DNA of 6,616 nt from Betaproteobacteria bacterium (GTDB lineage Bacteria; Pseudomonadota; Gammaproteobacteria; Burkholderiales; Rhodocyclaceae), in assembly GCA_016880375.1 (NCBI GenBank), contig JAEHDO010000254.1, positions 1 to 6,616 on the forward strand, written 5' to 3'. A program made the translations under genes and the position numbers. Shown one piece after another: positions 1-6,616 of the stretch (positions within the stretch are counted from its first letter, which is position 1; the number at the start of each line of letters is the position of its first letter). The notes beneath the pieces were generated by a model. It saw only the letters and a list, made by a program, of their open reading frames with translations, was not told the origin of the DNA and ran no database searches.

Positions 1-167
1 ACGAGCAGGCGCGACAGGCCGATGAAGCCGAGCACGCGCGATTCGGTCAGGCCGAAGACGAAGAGCAGCGCCACCAGGCCGCCGAAGACCAGGCTGTAGA
101 TGGCGAACCAGCGCGCGCGCAGCGATTCGACGATGTCCAGCCTGGCGGTGAGCCAGAGTTCCTTCAT
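1..167 (-). CDS. nosY: NosY, ABC-type membrane permease of the NosDFY complex (N-terminal 55 codons only)
   Basis: Partial gene running off the left edge. The ATG at 167-165 opens a frame with no stop to position 1. It begins MKELWLTARLDIVESLRARW and continues into a hydrophobic stretch at residues about 21-40 (FAIYSLVFGGLVALLFVFGL), then TESRVLGFIGLSRLL. A short amphipathic N-terminus, a first membrane helix and then the TESR..GF.GLSRLL region is typical of NosY, the inner-membrane permease that pairs with the NosF ATPase and the periplasmic NosD to support copper-site (CuZ) assembly in nitrous oxide reductase. The start is supported by a ribosome-binding sequence, AAGGGGA, at 184-178, with a 10-nt spacer. 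The nosL stop (174-172) lies 4 nt upstream. About four fifths of the protein is outside the window, so the identity rests on the N-terminus and on adjacency to nosF and nosL. Confidence 0.88.
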   Translation of the reverse strand, partial: MKELWLTARLDIVESLRARWFAIYSLVFGGLVALLFVFGLTESRVLGFIGLSRLL

Positions 168-171
168 GAAG

Positions 172-638
172 TCATTTTCCCCTTGCCAGAATCTGGCTGC
201 GCATTTCCTCGAAAGTCAGGCTGCCGGGGACGGCGGCGCCGGCAGCGGCGGCGAAGTTGTAGCCCATCGGCGAGAGCCGTCCGCCGAGGTAGTGCGCCTG
301 GCGGGCGTCGAGCCAGGCGGCACCGCTCATGTCGGCCGCCTCGGCCACCCACATGCGCGTGGCGGGAGCCGCCATCCAGGGGAACTGGGACGCCTTGTCG
401 CGCAGCCAGAACACGAGGCAGCCGATGTCGTCGAACTTGAACGCCGTGTTCTTCTCGCCGCCGCGCATCTCGGCAGCGAAGCGCGGATCGGAGATCACCA
501 TGTTGCAGCGGACGCAGGTGTCGCGGTCCCACTTGATCGGCTGCATGCCCGGCGGCCACTTGCCCGCCTCGCGGTCGCAGCCGATCAGGGCGGCTGCGAG
601 GCCGCCTGCGCCGAGGCGCAGAAAGTCACGCCGGCCGA

Positions 639-642
<4 letters not shown>
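172..642 (-). CDS. nosL: NosL, copper-binding lipoprotein for nitrous oxide reductase maturation
   Basis: 156 residues. NosL is a periplasmic copper-binding protein thought to hand Cu(I) to the NosZ assembly machinery. The N-terminus MIGRRDFLRLGAGGLAAALIGC combines a twin-arginine motif (RRDFL, residues 4-8), a short hydrophobic stretch and a lipobox (LIGC, Cys22). This suggests an exported lipoprotein anchored by acylated Cys22. The family motif CxxCxM is present as CVRCNM (Cys43, Cys46, Met48), the expected Cu(I) site. Downstream come FKFDDIGCLVFW (around 68-79) and a SPMGYNF segment (124-130), both NosL-like. The ATG shares the ATGA overlap (639-642) with the nosF stop, so translation is probably coupled. 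It lies between nosF and nosY, whereas in several known clusters, including Wolinella, nosL follows nosY. Assignment is firm; the export route (Tat versus Sec) is inferred. Confidence 0.93.
178..184 (-). promoter_or_regulatory. Ribosome-binding site of nosY
   Basis: The minus strand reads AAGGGGA here, 10 nt before the nosY ATG and inside the last codons of nosL. It is one of the better Shine-Dalgarno matches in the operon and supports the 167 start. Confidence 0.6.
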
Positions 643-1520
<878 letters not shown>

Positions 1521-1538
1521 GAAGGGCAAATTATACGG

Positions 1539-2567
1539 TCACAGCAGCTTCGAAAGCCCCTTCACGTCGTAGGTCAGCGAGCCGGTCGGGCAGACGTCCA
1601 CGCACAGGCCGCAGCGCGTGCAGTCGGGGCCGATCGGCACTTCGGTGTGCACGGCCCGGCCCTTGATGACGGTGTCGAGGACATGCGGCACCAGGCACAC
1701 CTTGCGGCAGTTGCCCTCGTGGAAGCAGCCTTCCAGCGTGTACTTGATGCGCAGCGGCGAGAGGATGCCGACGACGCCGTAGGTCAGGCCGATCGGGCAG
1801 GCGTAGCGGCACCAGGCGCGGCGCACGAAGAAGATTTCGAACACCAGCAGCGCCAGCACCCAAAGGATGGCTATGCTCGGGCCGTAGATCAGCGCGCGCG
1901 AGACGATGCCGGTGGGCGAGATGGCCTCGTACACCGTGTAGCCGGTGGCCAGCGCCAGCAGCGCGAAGACAACCCAGAACACCGTGCGCAGCCGGCGGTC
2001 GACCGGCGCATCGGTCACCAGTTTTTCTCTCACCAGCCAGAGGTGGATCTTTTCCGCCCCCTCGGCGAGCAGGTGGTAGGGGCAGACCCAGGAGCAGAAA
2101 GTGCGCCCGCCGAAGAGGATCCACAGCACCAGCACGGTGCCGGTGCCGATCAGCAGGTTGGTGATGATGTTCCTGTGCGCCAGCATCACCTGCAGCGCGG
2201 AGTTGAGGTCGATCAGATGGAAGCCGACGAAGCGCGAGGCGGTGAGGGCACCCTCGAGGATCTGGATGTCGAAGTAGTACGAGACGACGAAGAACAGGTT
2301 CACCAGCACCAGCACCGCCCAGCGCCGGTTGCGCCACTTGTGCGAGGTGTTCATGTGCGCTTCGGCATGCGCCGCCGCGGCCTGCAGCTTCTCCTTGTTG
2401 CTGGTGCGCTTGACCAGGTGGACCTCCTGCGCCGGGGCGCTGATCTCCACGGGTTTTTTCGGCTCGCGCCCGAACATGACCATGATCTGTTCGCGGAAGC
2501 GGCGGTTCAGGATGGCTTTCATCCCACGGGGCTTTGAACTTCCTTCGGTTGGATTTTCGTTGGTCAT
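1539..2567 (-). CDS. nosH: NosH, NapH-like membrane iron-sulfur protein
   Basis: 342 residues from the ATG at 2567-2565, chosen because GGGAGG at 2583-2578 lies 10 nt upstream and this ATG forms an ATGA overlap with the nosG stop. An ATG at 2576 (three residues longer) has the same GGGAGG only 1 nt away. After a charged cytoplasmic N-terminus there are four membrane helices near residues 82-100, 134-152, 195-212 and 227-248. Two CxxxCP motifs follow helices two and four (CSWVCP, Cys158/162; CRYACP, Cys253/257), as in NapH and the C-terminal part of NosR. The C-terminus has a full ferredoxin motif CTRCGLCVDVCP (Cys316, 319, 322, 326) and a degenerate one before it (Cys281, 287, 291). The protein is inferred to take electrons from menaquinol or ubiquinol and pass them to NosG for N2O reduction. 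NapH is the main alternative, but adjacency to nosD and nosF decides for NosH. Confidence 0.9.
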   Translation of the reverse strand: MTNENPTEGSSKPRGMKAILNRRFREQIMVMFGREPKKPVEISAPAQEVHLVKRTSNKEKLQAAAAHAEAHMNTSHKWRNRRWAVLVLVNLFFVVSYYFDIQILEGALTASRFVGFHLIDLNSALQVMLAHRNIITNLLIGTGTVLVLWILFGGRTFCSWVCPYHLLAEGAEKIHLWLVREKLVTDAPVDRRLRTVFWVVFALLALATGYTVYEAISPTGIVSRALIYGPSIAILWVLALLVFEIFFVRRAWCRYACPIGLTYGVVGILSPLRIKYTLEGCFHEGNCRKVCLVPHVLDTVIKGRAVHTEVPIGPDCTRCGLCVDVCPTGSLTYDVKGLSKLL

Positions 2568-3445
2568 GCTCTCCATACCTCCCTCGGCACGATCTCGATG
2601 CTGCCCGGCTCGGTCGGACAGATCATTTCGCAGACGCCGCAGCCGACGCAGGGCTCATGCACCACCGGCGATTTCCGCAGGGTGCCGTCCGGCGCATACA
2701 CCGTCTCGATGGTGATGGCGCCCTTGACCGGGCACTCGCGCACGCACAGGTCGCATTCCTCGATGTCGTAACGCACCCCGGCGATGGGCACCGGCTTCCA
2801 GCGGTCGATGCGGACATAGCGCATGTGGCCTTTGAAGGTGTGGCCGCGCGCCGGGCCCTTGACGCCCTTGCCCTTGATCGCCAGGCAGACTTCGGGCCGT
2901 GTCAGGCGCGCCACACCCATGCGCTCGGTGAGGTTGAGCGTCGGTTCGGGATCGTTTTCCTTGGCGAGCAGGATCGGCTTGGCAGCGAGCCGCGCACCGG
3001 GGCGCGACTCGAGGAAGGCCGGCTTCTTGTAGGTGAGCGAACCGGTCGGGCAGGCGAGGACGCACTGCACCGCGTCGCAGGAAAAGTCGCAGGCCTGGCT
3101 GCGCGCGTCGATGTAGGGCGCGCCGACGCCGACGCCGTCGATGAGGTCGGCCAGCCTGATGGCATCCACCGGGCAGACCTGCACACACTGTCCGCACTTG
3201 ATGCAGGAGGCGAGGAAGTCCTTCTCGTCCAGCGCGCCGGGCGGGCGCAGGCGCGACTTGCGGGCGTAGATCAACGGCAGAAAGCCCGACAGGCCGGCAC
3301 CGACGATGCCGCCGGTGAGCAGCACGGTGCGCAGGAGCTTGCGCCGCAGCTCCTGGCGCTTGCTGCGCGAGAGCGGCGGCGGTTTGACCTTGCCGGCCGG
3401 CTTGACGACCGGGGCCTGTTCGTCTTCAGGCTTGTCAGGTTCCAT
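2564..3445 (-). CDS. nosG: NosG, NapG-like exported four-cluster ferredoxin
   Basis: 293 residues from the ATG at 3445-3443, preceded by AAGGAAG at 3459-3453. A proline-rich N-terminus leads to LRRKLLRTVLLTGG (33-46) and a hydrophobic segment to about residue 60, resembling a twin-arginine signal or anchor. Sixteen cysteines are arranged for four [4Fe-4S] clusters: CIKCGQCVQVCP (81, 84, 87, 91); CDFSCDAVQCVLACP (119, 123, 128, 132); a CDLCVRECP set (231, 234, 238) plus lone Cys187; and CVGCGVCEMICP (266, 269, 272, 276). This matches NapG/NosG ferredoxins, which sit on the periplasmic face and relay electrons from NapH/NosH to a periplasmic acceptor, here presumably a c-type cytochrome or NosZ. 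The gene overlaps the end of nosD by 11 nt and shares ATGA with nosH. NapG would be the alternative by sequence alone; the nos context favours NosG. Confidence 0.9.
   Translation of the reverse strand: MEPDKPEDEQAPVVKPAGKVKPPPLSRSKRQELRRKLLRTVLLTGGIVGAGLSGFLPLIYARKSRLRPPGALDEKDFLASCIKCGQCVQVCPVDAIRLADLIDGVGVGAPYIDARSQACDFSCDAVQCVLACPTGSLTYKKPAFLESRPGARLAAKPILLAKENDPEPTLNLTERMGVARLTRPEVCLAIKGKGVKGPARGHTFKGHMRYVRIDRWKPVPIAGVRYDIEECDLCVRECPVKGAITIETVYAPDGTLRKSPVVHEPCVGCGVCEMICPTEPGSIEIVPREVWRA
2578..2583 (-). promoter_or_regulatory. Ribosome-binding site that decides the nosH start
   Basis: The minus strand reads GGGAGG, inside the end of nosG. It sits 1 nt from the ATG at 2576 but 10 nt from the ATG at 2567, favouring the downstream start. 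Confidence 0.6.
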
Positions 3446-4790
3446 GGCTTGGCTTCCTTTGCTTTTTGAAGCGCGGCGACTCGTCGCGCAGCATGAGGTC
3501 CGGCGACGAGAACGGCGCCAGGCGCTCGAGAAAATCCAGCAGTTCCAGGGCAGGCGAGGTCTTGAAGAAGCGCGCCTGCGGAATCTCCATCCAGATGCGG
3601 TCGGCGAAAGCATACAGCTCGTAGGGCGTATCGCCGACGTTGTCGCCATTGCGGTCGAAGCCCTGGTAGTCGTCCCAGTGGTTGCCGCGCCACTCGTTCA
3701 GGCCGTTGGTGTTGCGGCCGGCCTGGGCGACATGGGTGAGATTGCCCTCGAAGACATTGCCGCTGGCGACATTGCCGCCGAGCTCCGAGGTGAACAGCAT
3801 GCCGATGCCGTTGTAGGCGATGCGGTTGTTGCGGAATTCGATTTTCGTGCCGGGCTGGAAGGGCGACAGGTCGGAATGCACGCCGACGGCGCAGTAGATG
3901 ATCTCGTTGCCTTCGATGACGGCAGCCGAGGCCTCCTTGAAGCCGAGGCCCATGCCGGTGGCGCCGGTGGCGTGGGAGATGACGTTGTGCCGGATGTGCA
4001 CGCCTTCGGTGTACATCAGATACACGCCGACGGCGTTGTCGTAGAAACGGTTGCCCACCACCTCGTTGTCGTCGGCGAACATGAAATGGATCGAGTAGCG
4101 GCTGCGCCGGCCGAGGTTGTTCCTGAACAGGTTGCCGTTGGAGTACCACACCACCATGTCGCGCGAGTCATTGACCTCGTTGCCCTCGATGCGGTTGTTG
4201 CGGCTGTACCACAGGCGCAGCGCATCGCCGCGCACGCCGAGGGGGAGCGGCTTTGAGGAGATGCGGTTGTTGCGCACGAGATTGTCGTTCGACTGCTTCA
4301 GGTCGATGCCGAACAGGCAGTCGCTGATGACGAGCTGCTCGAGGGTGTTGCGGTGGCCGCGCACGTCGAGGCAGGAATCGTCCGTGTCATGGGAATCGCC
4401 GGAGCCCTGCAAAGTCAGTCCGCGCAGCACGGCGTCGTCGGTCTCAAGCAGGAACACCGTGCCCTTGCCGCCGGCGTCGATGCTTACCTGGCCGCCGCCG
4501 TCGATGACGAGCGGCTTGTCGAGGCGCACCGGTCCGGCATAGCTGCCGGGCGGCGGCTTCAGCGTCGAACCGGCGGGCGCGGCATCGACCAGGTCCTGGA
4601 AGGGCTTGAGGCCATGCACGCGCCTGTCGCGCTCGTGCAGCATGAAGGTCGGCTTGGGGCGATCGACGTCGGCGCGCACGCCGCCGTGGGCGGCGGCGTC
4701 GATTTTTCGCGGCGCTTCTTCGCCTTCGCCGAGCGCCGTGGCGGCGACGGCCATCGTCAGCAGCGCGAACAGCGCGGCCGCACGTCTCAT
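3435..4790 (-). CDS. nosD: NosD, periplasmic beta-helix copper-site maturation protein
   Basis: 451 residues from the ATG at 4790-4788. The frame is open further upstream, but this start gives a clean Sec signal peptide (MRRAAALFALLTMAVAATALG, cleavage near residue 20) and lies 5 nt after the nosB stop. The mature protein shows rungs of a right-handed parallel beta-helix (CASH/NosD repeats) from about residue 95 to 360, with recurring Asn ladders such as RNNRI, EGNEV, FRNNL, VGNRF and EGNEI. NosD-typical blocks are HFMFADDNEVVGNRF (235-249), the adjoining YDNAVGVYLMYTEGV (250-264) and WDDYQGFDRNGDNVGDTPYE (372-391). NosD is the periplasmic partner of the NosFY transporter and is needed for CuZ assembly in NosZ. 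The gene overlaps nosG by 11 nt (3435-3445). Length is normal for the family. Identity is secure. Confidence 0.96.
   Translation of the reverse strand: MRRAAALFALLTMAVAATALGEGEEAPRKIDAAAHGGVRADVDRPKPTFMLHERDRRVHGLKPFQDLVDAAPAGSTLKPPPGSYAGPVRLDKPLVIDGGGQVSIDAGGKGTVFLLETDDAVLRGLTLQGSGDSHDTDDSCLDVRGHRNTLEQLVISDCLFGIDLKQSNDNLVRNNRISSKPLPLGVRGDALRLWYSRNNRIEGNEVNDSRDMVVWYSNGNLFRNNLGRRSRYSIHFMFADDNEVVGNRFYDNAVGVYLMYTEGVHIRHNVISHATGATGMGLGFKEASAAVIEGNEIIYCAVGVHSDLSPFQPGTKIEFRNNRIAYNGIGMLFTSELGGNVASGNVFEGNLTHVAQAGRNTNGLNEWRGNHWDDYQGFDRNGDNVGDTPYELYAFADRIWMEIPQARFFKTSPALELLDFLERLAPFSSPDLMLRDESPRFKKQRKPSHGT
3453..3459 (-). promoter_or_regulatory. Ribosome-binding site of nosG
   Basis: The minus strand reads AAGGAAG, lying inside the 3' end of nosD. 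Its AGGA core (3458-3455) is 9 nt before the ATG at 3445. It supports this start over longer in-frame extensions that would run deep into nosD. Confidence 0.6.
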
Positions 4791-4795
4791 TTCGG

Positions 4796-5779
4796 CTACT
4801 CGGCCGCGCCTTCGCGCATCTGCTTGCGGCGGATGAGCAGCGCCAGCATCAACGCGGCGAACACCAGCAGCAGCAGGGCGTAGCCCCAGTAGGGATAGGA
4901 GTAGGTGGAGAACTGCGCCACCTTGCCCTCGCCGAACACCGTGGGCATGAAGGGCTTCACCGTGAAGGCGCCCCAGGGATGCAGGTTGTGGCCGAAGAAC
5001 CACAGCCAGCCGGCGTAATCGACGACGAAATAGATCGGCAGCAGCGCCGGCACCAGCGCCAGCAGCAGCGAGAAGCCGCGGATCCTCCACACGCCGAGCA
5101 GGACGACGACCATGGCCGCAGCCAGGCCGGCGATGACCGCATAAGTGGCGAATTTCAGATTCGCCACCCAGCGCGCCAGCACTTCCGGCTGGTTAAAGAA
5201 GGCAGCCGCCTCCTTGTAGTAATAGTCGGCGAACGTGTCCAGGCGGCCCATGACGATCTGGTCAACCACCATCCATGCGGCCACCGCGGCGAACCCTGCG
5301 CCCAGGATCATCAGCCGCTGCTTGCGCTGCGTCGCCATGAAGCCGAGCAGCATCACGGCGAAGAAGCCGAAAATGAATTTCGACAGGCGCAGCTCGACCG
5401 GCGAGCCCGTTGCGATGGGATACATGCCGACGTAGTGGTTGATGGTATTCATCTCGTGCACGCAATCCAGGCCCTGCGCATCCTTGTTGAGGTCCCTGCT
5501 CTTGCCGGTGATCGGGTTGTAGCGCTCGTCCTCGTGCGAGAGATCCTTCTGGATGATCTCCTCGGCCATGCGCGTGCCGGCGCCGGCCGCCTTGCAGCCG
5601 TTGTAGACGCCGTCGAAATGGAAGTGGATGCGGATGCCGTCGGGGAAGGCATCCTTCGGGTAGTTCGGCGCCGTGAGCGAGACCCACCAGATCGGCGAGA
5701 AATAGGCGGCGATCATGGCGACGAGGGCAATTCCCGTCAATACGGCAACGAGGAGGCTGGGATTTTTCCGCGCTTGCAT
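4796..5779 (-). CDS. nosB: NosB-like multi-pass membrane protein of clade II nos clusters
   Basis: 327 residues from the ATG at 5779-5777, preceded by a weak AGAGA ribosome site about 7 nt upstream. A GTG at 5806 would add nine polar residues and has no ribosome site. About six membrane helices are seen: 8-28, 134-151, 155-175, 208-230, 235-257 and 296-316. Between helices 1 and 2 is a large soluble loop (29-130), probably periplasmic, with HFHF (His52, His54), Cys62, Cys106 and the block CVHEMNTINHYVGM (106-119). A second aromatic, His-containing loop (258-295, WLWFFGHNLHPWG) lies between helices 5 and 6. Size, topology and position directly before nosD match NosB, a membrane protein of unknown mechanism found in Wolinella-type and other clade II clusters. 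The symbol rests on context and remembered topology, not on an alignment. It ends 5 nt before nosD and is probably translationally coupled to it. Confidence 0.72.
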   Translation of the reverse strand: MQARKNPSLLVAVLTGIALVAMIAAYFSPIWWVSLTAPNYPKDAFPDGIRIHFHFDGVYNGCKAAGAGTRMAEEIIQKDLSHEDERYNPITGKSRDLNKDAQGLDCVHEMNTINHYVGMYPIATGSPVELRLSKFIFGFFAVMLLGFMATQRKQRLMILGAGFAAVAAWMVVDQIVMGRLDTFADYYYKEAAAFFNQPEVLARWVANLKFATYAVIAGLAAAMVVVLLGVWRIRGFSLLLALVPALLPIYFVVDYAGWLWFFGHNLHPWGAFTVKPFMPTVFGEGKVAQFSTYSYPYWGYALLLLVFAALMLALLIRRKQMREGAAE

Positions 5780-5810
5780 AGTCGTTTCTCTGTCAGGTTG
5801 AACCACGCCA

Positions 5811-5827
5811 CGCCGGAAGCTCCGGCG
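5811..5827 (-). other. Second stem-loop ahead of nosB
   Basis: Perfect 7-bp stem (CGCCGGA/TCCGGCG) with a 3-nt loop, ending 31 nt before the nosB ATG. No U-tract follows it on the minus strand. Its closeness to the weak nosB ribosome site makes an effect on translation possible but unproven. Confidence 0.45.
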
Positions 5828-5865
5828 ATTCTTCTCCGGCCTTGCCTCCAGGGGTATTGTTGTGA

Positions 5866-5891
5866 CCGCCGCCCGGTCGAGCGGGCGGCGG
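5866..5891 (-). other. Strong GC stem-loop after the cytochrome gene (attenuator or mRNA-stabiliser candidate)
   Basis: Perfect 10-bp inverted repeat, CCGCCGCCCG and CGGGCGGCGG, with a 6-nt loop, starting 11 nt past the cytochrome stop codon. In the transcript it is followed by TCACAACAAT and not by a U-run, so it does not meet the usual rule for an intrinsic terminator. It may protect the 3' end of the upstream message or cause partial termination. Confidence 0.55.
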
Positions 5892-5902
5892 GGAATGCGG
5901 GG

Positions 5903-6616
5903 TTACTTCTTCTTGGCGCCGGCCTTCGGCTTGCACATCGCGCCGGGCATGGAGAGGCTCGACTGGAAGGCGGAGATGGCCACCAGCTGGTCGTTGGTGT
6001 AGGGCTTGATGACCTTCACCATGTCCGGGTTGGCGTTGCGGCGGTGGCCGTCGCGGATCTCGGTCATCTGGCGCAGCAGGTACTTGTAGTGCTGGCCGGC
6101 GATGACGGGATAGAACTTCTCCTTGTTGCCTTCGCCGTTGGCGCCGTGGCATTCCTTGCACTGCTTCTCATACAGAGCCTTGCCGGCGGCGATCTGCTTG
6201 GCGGCGTCGGCGCCCTCGTACTTGCCGTGGTCGACCGGGATGCACAGGCTCTGGATGTAGGCCGAGGTGTCGGCGAGGTCCTGCGGATCGGTCATTTCCT
6301 TGGCGAAGGGATACATGGTCGGGTTGTCGCGCAGGCCCATGCGGATGTCGGCCATCTGCTTGATCAGCACCGTGGTGTGCTGGCCGGCGAGCTGCGGGAA
6401 GGTGCCGTCGGGACGGCCGGCCCCGCTGGGCAGGTGGCAGGCGCCGCAGATCTCATAGGTGTCCTTGCCGCGCTTGACGTCGCCCTTCTTGCCCAGCGCT
6501 TCCTTCAACTCGCCTTCCATCTTCGCCCACTGGTAATCCTTGGACTCGATGCCCGCGGCCTTGGGGGCGGGCGGGGCGGACAGCGCCAGCGTCGAGGACA
6601 GGGCCAGCGACAGGGC
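5903..6616 (-). CDS. Diheme periplasmic cytochrome c, c4/c553-like (5' end cut off)
   Basis: Partial gene entering from the right edge; 237 residues are visible and the start codon lies outside. The visible N-terminus, ALSLALSSTLALSAPPAPKA, looks like the end of a Sec signal peptide. Two c-type haem sites follow: CGACH (57-61) and CKECH (153-157). The halves are a clear internal duplication: FPQLAGQHTTVLIKQMADIR in the first matches YPVIAGQHYKYLLRQMTEIR in the second, followed by NPTM (Met101) and NPDM (Met199) as likely axial ligands, then DTSAYIQSL and AISAFQSSL. This is the pattern of cytochrome c4 and related class I diheme proteins. The tail is lysine-rich (AGAKKK). It probably carries electrons in the periplasm, and next to nosB-D-G-H a role as donor to NosZ is the simplest reading. 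A generic c4 serving other oxidases remains possible. An internal ATG at 6520 is not the true start because it would remove the signal peptide. Confidence 0.88.
   Translation of the reverse strand, partial: ALSLALSSTLALSAPPAPKAAGIESKDYQWAKMEGELKEALGKKGDVKRGKDTYEICGACHLPSGAGRPDGTFPQLAGQHTTVLIKQMADIRMGLRDNPTMYPFAKEMTDPQDLADTSAYIQSLCIPVDHGKYEGADAAKQIAAGKALYEKQCKECHGANGEGNKEKFYPVIAGQHYKYLLRQMTEIRDGHRRNANPDMVKVIKPYTNDQLVAISAFQSSLSMPGAMCKPKAGAKKK

Larger units (their letters stand above)
5780..5902 (-). other. Structured intergenic gap between the cytochrome and nosB
   Basis: These 123 bases form the longest non-coding stretch in the window. They hold two perfect inverted repeats (5866-5891 and 5811-5827) and no recognisable promoter or FNR/NNR-type palindrome (TTGAT-N4-ATCAA). 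The break in an otherwise gapless operon suggests a point of differential expression: a cytochrome (and possibly nosZ) transcript upstream, and maturation genes read through or processed downstream. That role is inference. Confidence 0.6.

Noticed and set aside
1530..1535. TATAAT on the minus strand just before nosF, resembling a -10 promoter box.
   Set aside because: No acceptable -35 hexamer lies 16-18 nt upstream, and the site is within the 18-nt gap of a tightly coupled operon. A single AT-rich hexamer is weak evidence.
2655..3197. Minus-strand overlapping frames inside nosG, and similar ones inside nosH, nosD and nosB.
   Set aside because: They give low-complexity Arg/Pro/His-rich products and no ribosome site, in the wrong frame of genes with clear family motifs.
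2564..3445. Reading nosG/nosH as napG/napH of a periplasmic nitrate reductase.
   Set aside because: The Fe-S proteins are homologous, but they overlap nosD and adjoin nosF, nosL and nosY, and no napA/napB is in view.
4676..4700. GC-rich repeat-like stretch (GCCGCC/GGCGGC) on the plus strand.
   Set aside because: It lies inside the nosD N-terminal coding region (Asp-Ala-Ala-Ala-His-Gly-Gly) and is explained by codon use.
5866..5891. Calling the large stem-loop a rho-independent terminator.
   Set aside because: The minus-strand sequence after the stem is TCACAACAAT, with no run of T, and the downstream genes belong to the same functional unit.
5903..6520. Starting the cytochrome at the internal ATG at 6520.
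   Set aside because: The frame stays open to the window edge and encodes a signal-peptide-like segment upstream, which a periplasmic c-type cytochrome needs.

Overview
The window is a GC-rich stretch (about 65% G+C by eye) of a Gram-negative denitrifier. All genes are tightly packed on the minus strand, so transcription runs from position 6616 down to 1. It holds the accessory part of a nitrous oxide reductase (nos) cluster. In transcription order the genes are: a diheme c-type cytochrome cut at its 5' end, nosB-like, nosD, nosG, nosH, nosF, nosL, and the first 55 codons of nosY. The presence of NosB, NosG and NosH, with no nosR in view, matches the atypical 'clade II' (Wolinella/Dechloromonas-type) nos systems. 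High GC content and protein style suggest a betaproteobacterium, perhaps of the Rhodocyclales (Dechloromonas/Azospira/Accumulibacter relatives). That assignment is an inference. nosZ itself is not in the window and would be expected upstream, beyond position 6616.

Layout. Positions 6616-5903 encode a periplasmic diheme cytochrome c. Positions 5902-5780 are the only non-trivial intergenic gap; it is 123 bases long and holds two perfect stem-loops. From 5779 to 1 the genes are nearly continuous: nosB/nosD are 5 nt apart, nosD/nosG overlap by 11 nt, nosG/nosH overlap as ATGA, nosH/nosF are 18 nt apart, nosF/nosL overlap as ATGA, and nosL/nosY are 4 nt apart. This looks like one translationally coupled operon.

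How the genes work together, from family knowledge. NosH (membrane Fe-S protein) and NosG (exported four-cluster ferredoxin) resemble NapH and NapG and are thought to pass quinol electrons across the membrane to the periplasm. The diheme cytochrome is a plausible carrier onward to NosZ. NosD (periplasmic beta-helix), NosF (ATPase) and NosY (membrane permease) form the NosDFY complex, and NosL is a periplasmic copper-binding lipoprotein; together they mature the copper centres of NosZ. NosB is a poorly understood membrane protein associated with clade II clusters.

This is a recognisable system, not a new one. The less explained parts are NosB with its His/Cys/Met-bearing periplasmic loop, the c4-like cytochrome, a missing cysteine in the first NosH ferredoxin motif, the placement of nosL between nosF and nosY, and the structured gap ahead of nosB. 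I saw no RNA genes, mobile elements, CRISPR arrays or plus-strand genes.
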